NCBI GenBank assembly: GCA_002794735.1
Contig: NBAZ01000006.1
Span: 744,001 to 808,000 of the forward strand
Length of the DNA: 64,000 nucleotides
From: Pyrrhoderma lamaoense
Taxonomy: Eukaryota; Basidiomycota; Agaricomycetes; Hymenochaetales; Hymenochaetaceae
Direction: 5' to 3'
Of this stretch, positions 62,301-64,000 are shown piece by piece; the first letter of the stretch is position 1; each line of letters begins with the position of its first letter. The notes beneath the pieces were generated by a model that was not told the origin of the DNA, ran no database searches, and saw only the letters and a list, made by a program, of their open reading frames with translations. A program made the position numbers and the translations under genes.

Positions 62301-63016
62301 CGCGACATCATGGTGTCACCCCTACAACGCCTCAGAGTGCTTTATTATTTGGCTCAGTTGGATCCAAGTCTTTAATCAGTGATTCTCAACCCCATGTTCC
62401 ATCAAAATCTATTTGGGGTAATTTGGAAGCCAGTGTCTCTGGTCACAATACCTATAATAGGACATCCATACATCCTACTGCACTTCCTCGTTTCTCTCTT
62501 GCACCTGGGCACGAGCGTGGTAGGTCTTTATCCATGTCTATATCAAATACGCAATCGTGGTCTCCTCTAGCAAATATTCGTCCGGAGCTCGCAGCTCAAG
62601 TCCCATCAACACGATTTATGTCTGGGCCAAGCCAAGATCCGATATACCAGACTCCGATGAATGAAAAGGTCGTTTCAACTGGTTATCAGGGCTTGAGTCC
62701 TGGATCTGGCTACTCCGGAAAGCCATCAGTTGATCATAGTATGAACCGTGGGAGAAATCAAGCCCAGTTACAACATCATCGATCCATGGGTAGCATGTCA
62801 GGATTTCCTAGTATCAGTGGACTATCAGCACTCCAGGGGACAGATCAGGTTGTATATGATTCGCATCTTTCGGGGAATATGGGGAATATGTCTCTAGATG
62901 GAGAACCTGTTGGGCAAGGCGCTGATCTCTACCCGCACTCACACTATGTTCCTCACCATCATGCACCTTTGCCTATTCATGCACCTTCTGTTCAGAGATC
63001 TATATGGAACACGTGA
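59365..63016 (+). CDS. EST1/SMG7-like protein (telomerase-associated / nonsense-mediated decay family)
   Basis: Family with a 14-3-3-like, TPR-based N-terminal domain; members recruit telomerase or act in nonsense-mediated mRNA decay. Small first exons: M-S-A-Q-Q-S-P-P-E-I-L-R, then K-E-D-L-K-C-K-E-A-F-D-R, then the EST1 block L-R-K-L-Y-I-K-L-L-L-L-Y ... Y-R-K-L-L-S-R-F-R-Q-F-L-A-E-E-E. The diagnostic segment W-S-I-Y-E-Q-A-R-L-L-V-P-N-D-G-N-A-F-H-Q-L-A-I-L with F-H-Y-Y-R-A-L-C-V-R-Q-P-Y follows a one-base loss near 60263. Helical sequence continues to about 61370. The last about 430 codons (from 61780) are Ser/Pro/Gly/His-rich and disordered. The splice near 60582-60650 leaves a frame ambiguity. 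Stop TGA 63014-63016. Without a PIN domain it is closer to EST1/SMG7 than to SMG6. Confidence 0.85.
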
Positions 63017-63837
63017 CTTACCAGACATGGCAGGATAAAACTGAGACCTACCACTAATACAAGACTGCCTGTTTTACATTGACGAGGCACCCCATTTACC
63101 TATCATCTTTTGCCATGCTTATGGTATCGGAACAGTACAAACTCTCCTACGGGGGAGATGCCAATCACAACCATACTCCTTGCACGATAAGATACGATGT
63201 TCGATTCTGACTCTTTTTTTTTCGGGGTCAGGGCTTTCAGTGAATACTCGGAGAACACATCTGAGATATCGTCTGTAATCGTTGACAGGGAGAAGTGATC
63301 GAAATGATCTATTTTATGAAGTGTATTATGTATTTCTATCAGTGTGTATGTGTGTTGTCAGCCCTAGAACTATACTGTCTGGTCTGTTTGCTTCTTCTTA
63401 TTCTTATTCTGTTCTGGGCGAATGAAGATGAATTTACCTACTCTCCGTGGGTATTGTACATGTACATCGAACTATAAATAGCTTGTTTGCGATACTTGTT
63501 GTAGCCTTTAACGAAGAACGAAAAATGTAATCGAATTATCGTCAGCGACATTATGAACGTGATTTACTATGTCATTAATGATTACCATTCTAGCTTACGT
63601 TAATCGAGTGAGCCTATGGCAGCCGGTTTTCTCCTCTGGGAAAGGTGCGAGTTTGTATGTTTTTGCGCTAGTCCAGAGTCCAGTTGCTCTCCATCCTTCC
63701 CAATCTTCCATAGGTTATAGCGTCCCTTCTTATCGTACCTCTCATCGTACCCTTTATCTACGACGAAGAGCAGTAGAGGCAGCCCTCGTTGAACGCGTCC
63801 CCGCACGAGTTTGGGGTGCACAACTCACTTCTCAGAC
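63017..63837. other. Intergenic, about 0.82 kb
   Basis: 3' flank of the EST1-like gene and promoter of the last gene, same strand. The open frame at 63569-63859 spans the downstream start in a different frame and shows no domain. Nothing else identified. Confidence 0.45.
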
Positions 63838-64000
63838 ATGCCTTCGCCTATGGCGTTGAATCCTGCTTCTCCCAACCCGTCCATATTCTCAGGTATAAGC
63901 AAGAAAAAGTCGAATATCTCTATCAAATCGGCCGCGTCTTATCTGTCTGCTGTATCTCAACGGGATGCAATGGCGAGAGCTGCTTCTTCTACCTACCCGC
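63838..64000 (+). CDS. N-terminus of an unidentified gene, cut by the window edge
   Basis: From an ATG at 63838 the frame stays open to the end: M-P-S-P-M-A-L-N-P-A-S-P-N-P-S, then a Lys/Ser-rich stretch S-G-I-S-K-K-K-S-N-I-S-I-K-S-A-A-S and an Ala/Arg-rich segment. GTATAAG inside it could be a donor, but reading through also gives reasonable sequence. Too short to assign a family. Confidence 0.4.
   Translation, partial: MPSPMALNPASPNPSIFSGISKKKSNISIKSAASYLSAVSQRDAMARAASSTYP

Noticed and set aside
63569..63859. 96-codon plus-strand open frame before the last gene
   Set aside because: Overlaps the better ATG at 63838 in another frame and shows no conserved pattern.

Overview
The window is nuclear DNA from a fungus, most likely a basidiomycete. 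Nearly every gene is broken by several short introns (about 50-110 bases) with GTRNGT donors and YAG acceptors. The proteins are clearly eukaryotic: SNF5, RPS17, RPS22, MRE11, UGDH and FAD synthase. Several have a fungal or basidiomycete look, including the F-box architecture, the SNF5 with a C-terminal GATA-like finger, the Egh16-like secreted protein and the CTP-dependent diacylglycerol kinase. I cannot fix the genus. No transposon, virus, CRISPR array or bacterial-type operon was seen.

Layout. 0-12.3 kb: the last exon of an unknown gene, a gene-free 3 kb, then a long minus-strand SNF5 gene with a Met/Gly/Asn/Gln-rich N-terminal region, and 2.9 kb of gene-free DNA upstream of it. 12.3-20.5 kb: minus-strand genes for a RING-finger protein, a secreted carboxylesterase, a probable mitochondrial protein and GDP-mannose 4,6-dehydratase. 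21-34.4 kb: an Egh16-like secreted protein, an intron-bearing tRNA-Pro, a Dgk1-type kinase, an F-box protein, a KPWE-motif (PEX39-like) protein, a SNF2-family ATPase and GDP-L-fucose synthase. 34.7-42.5 kb: an unrecognised regulator-like protein, an IGHMBP2/Hcs1-type helicase and a divergent RPS22/RPS17 pair. 43.5-53.5 kb: an SLC35C1-like nucleotide-sugar transporter divergent from MRE11, then UDP-glucose dehydrogenase and an ArfGAP. 54-64 kb: FAD synthase, a WRN-type 3'-5' exonuclease, an EST1/SMG7-like protein and the first codons of one more gene.

How the genes relate. The most coherent theme is nucleotide-sugar supply. Both enzymes that turn GDP-mannose into GDP-L-fucose lie here, together with a transporter of the GDP-fucose transporter family and the UDP-glucuronate-forming UGDH, spread over about 32 kb among unrelated genes. 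A second, looser theme is genome maintenance: MRE11, WRN-type exonuclease, EST1/SMG7-like protein, IGHMBP2-like helicase, SNF2 ATPase and SNF5.

Sequence quality. At least about twenty single-base deletions interrupt otherwise well-conserved reading frames: twelve in SNF5, two each in UGDH, the exonuclease and the helicase, and one each in five more genes. All are losses and none is a gain. The simplest explanation is residual error in a long-read assembly rather than gene decay. CDS spans below run from start to stop across introns and across these apparent deletions.
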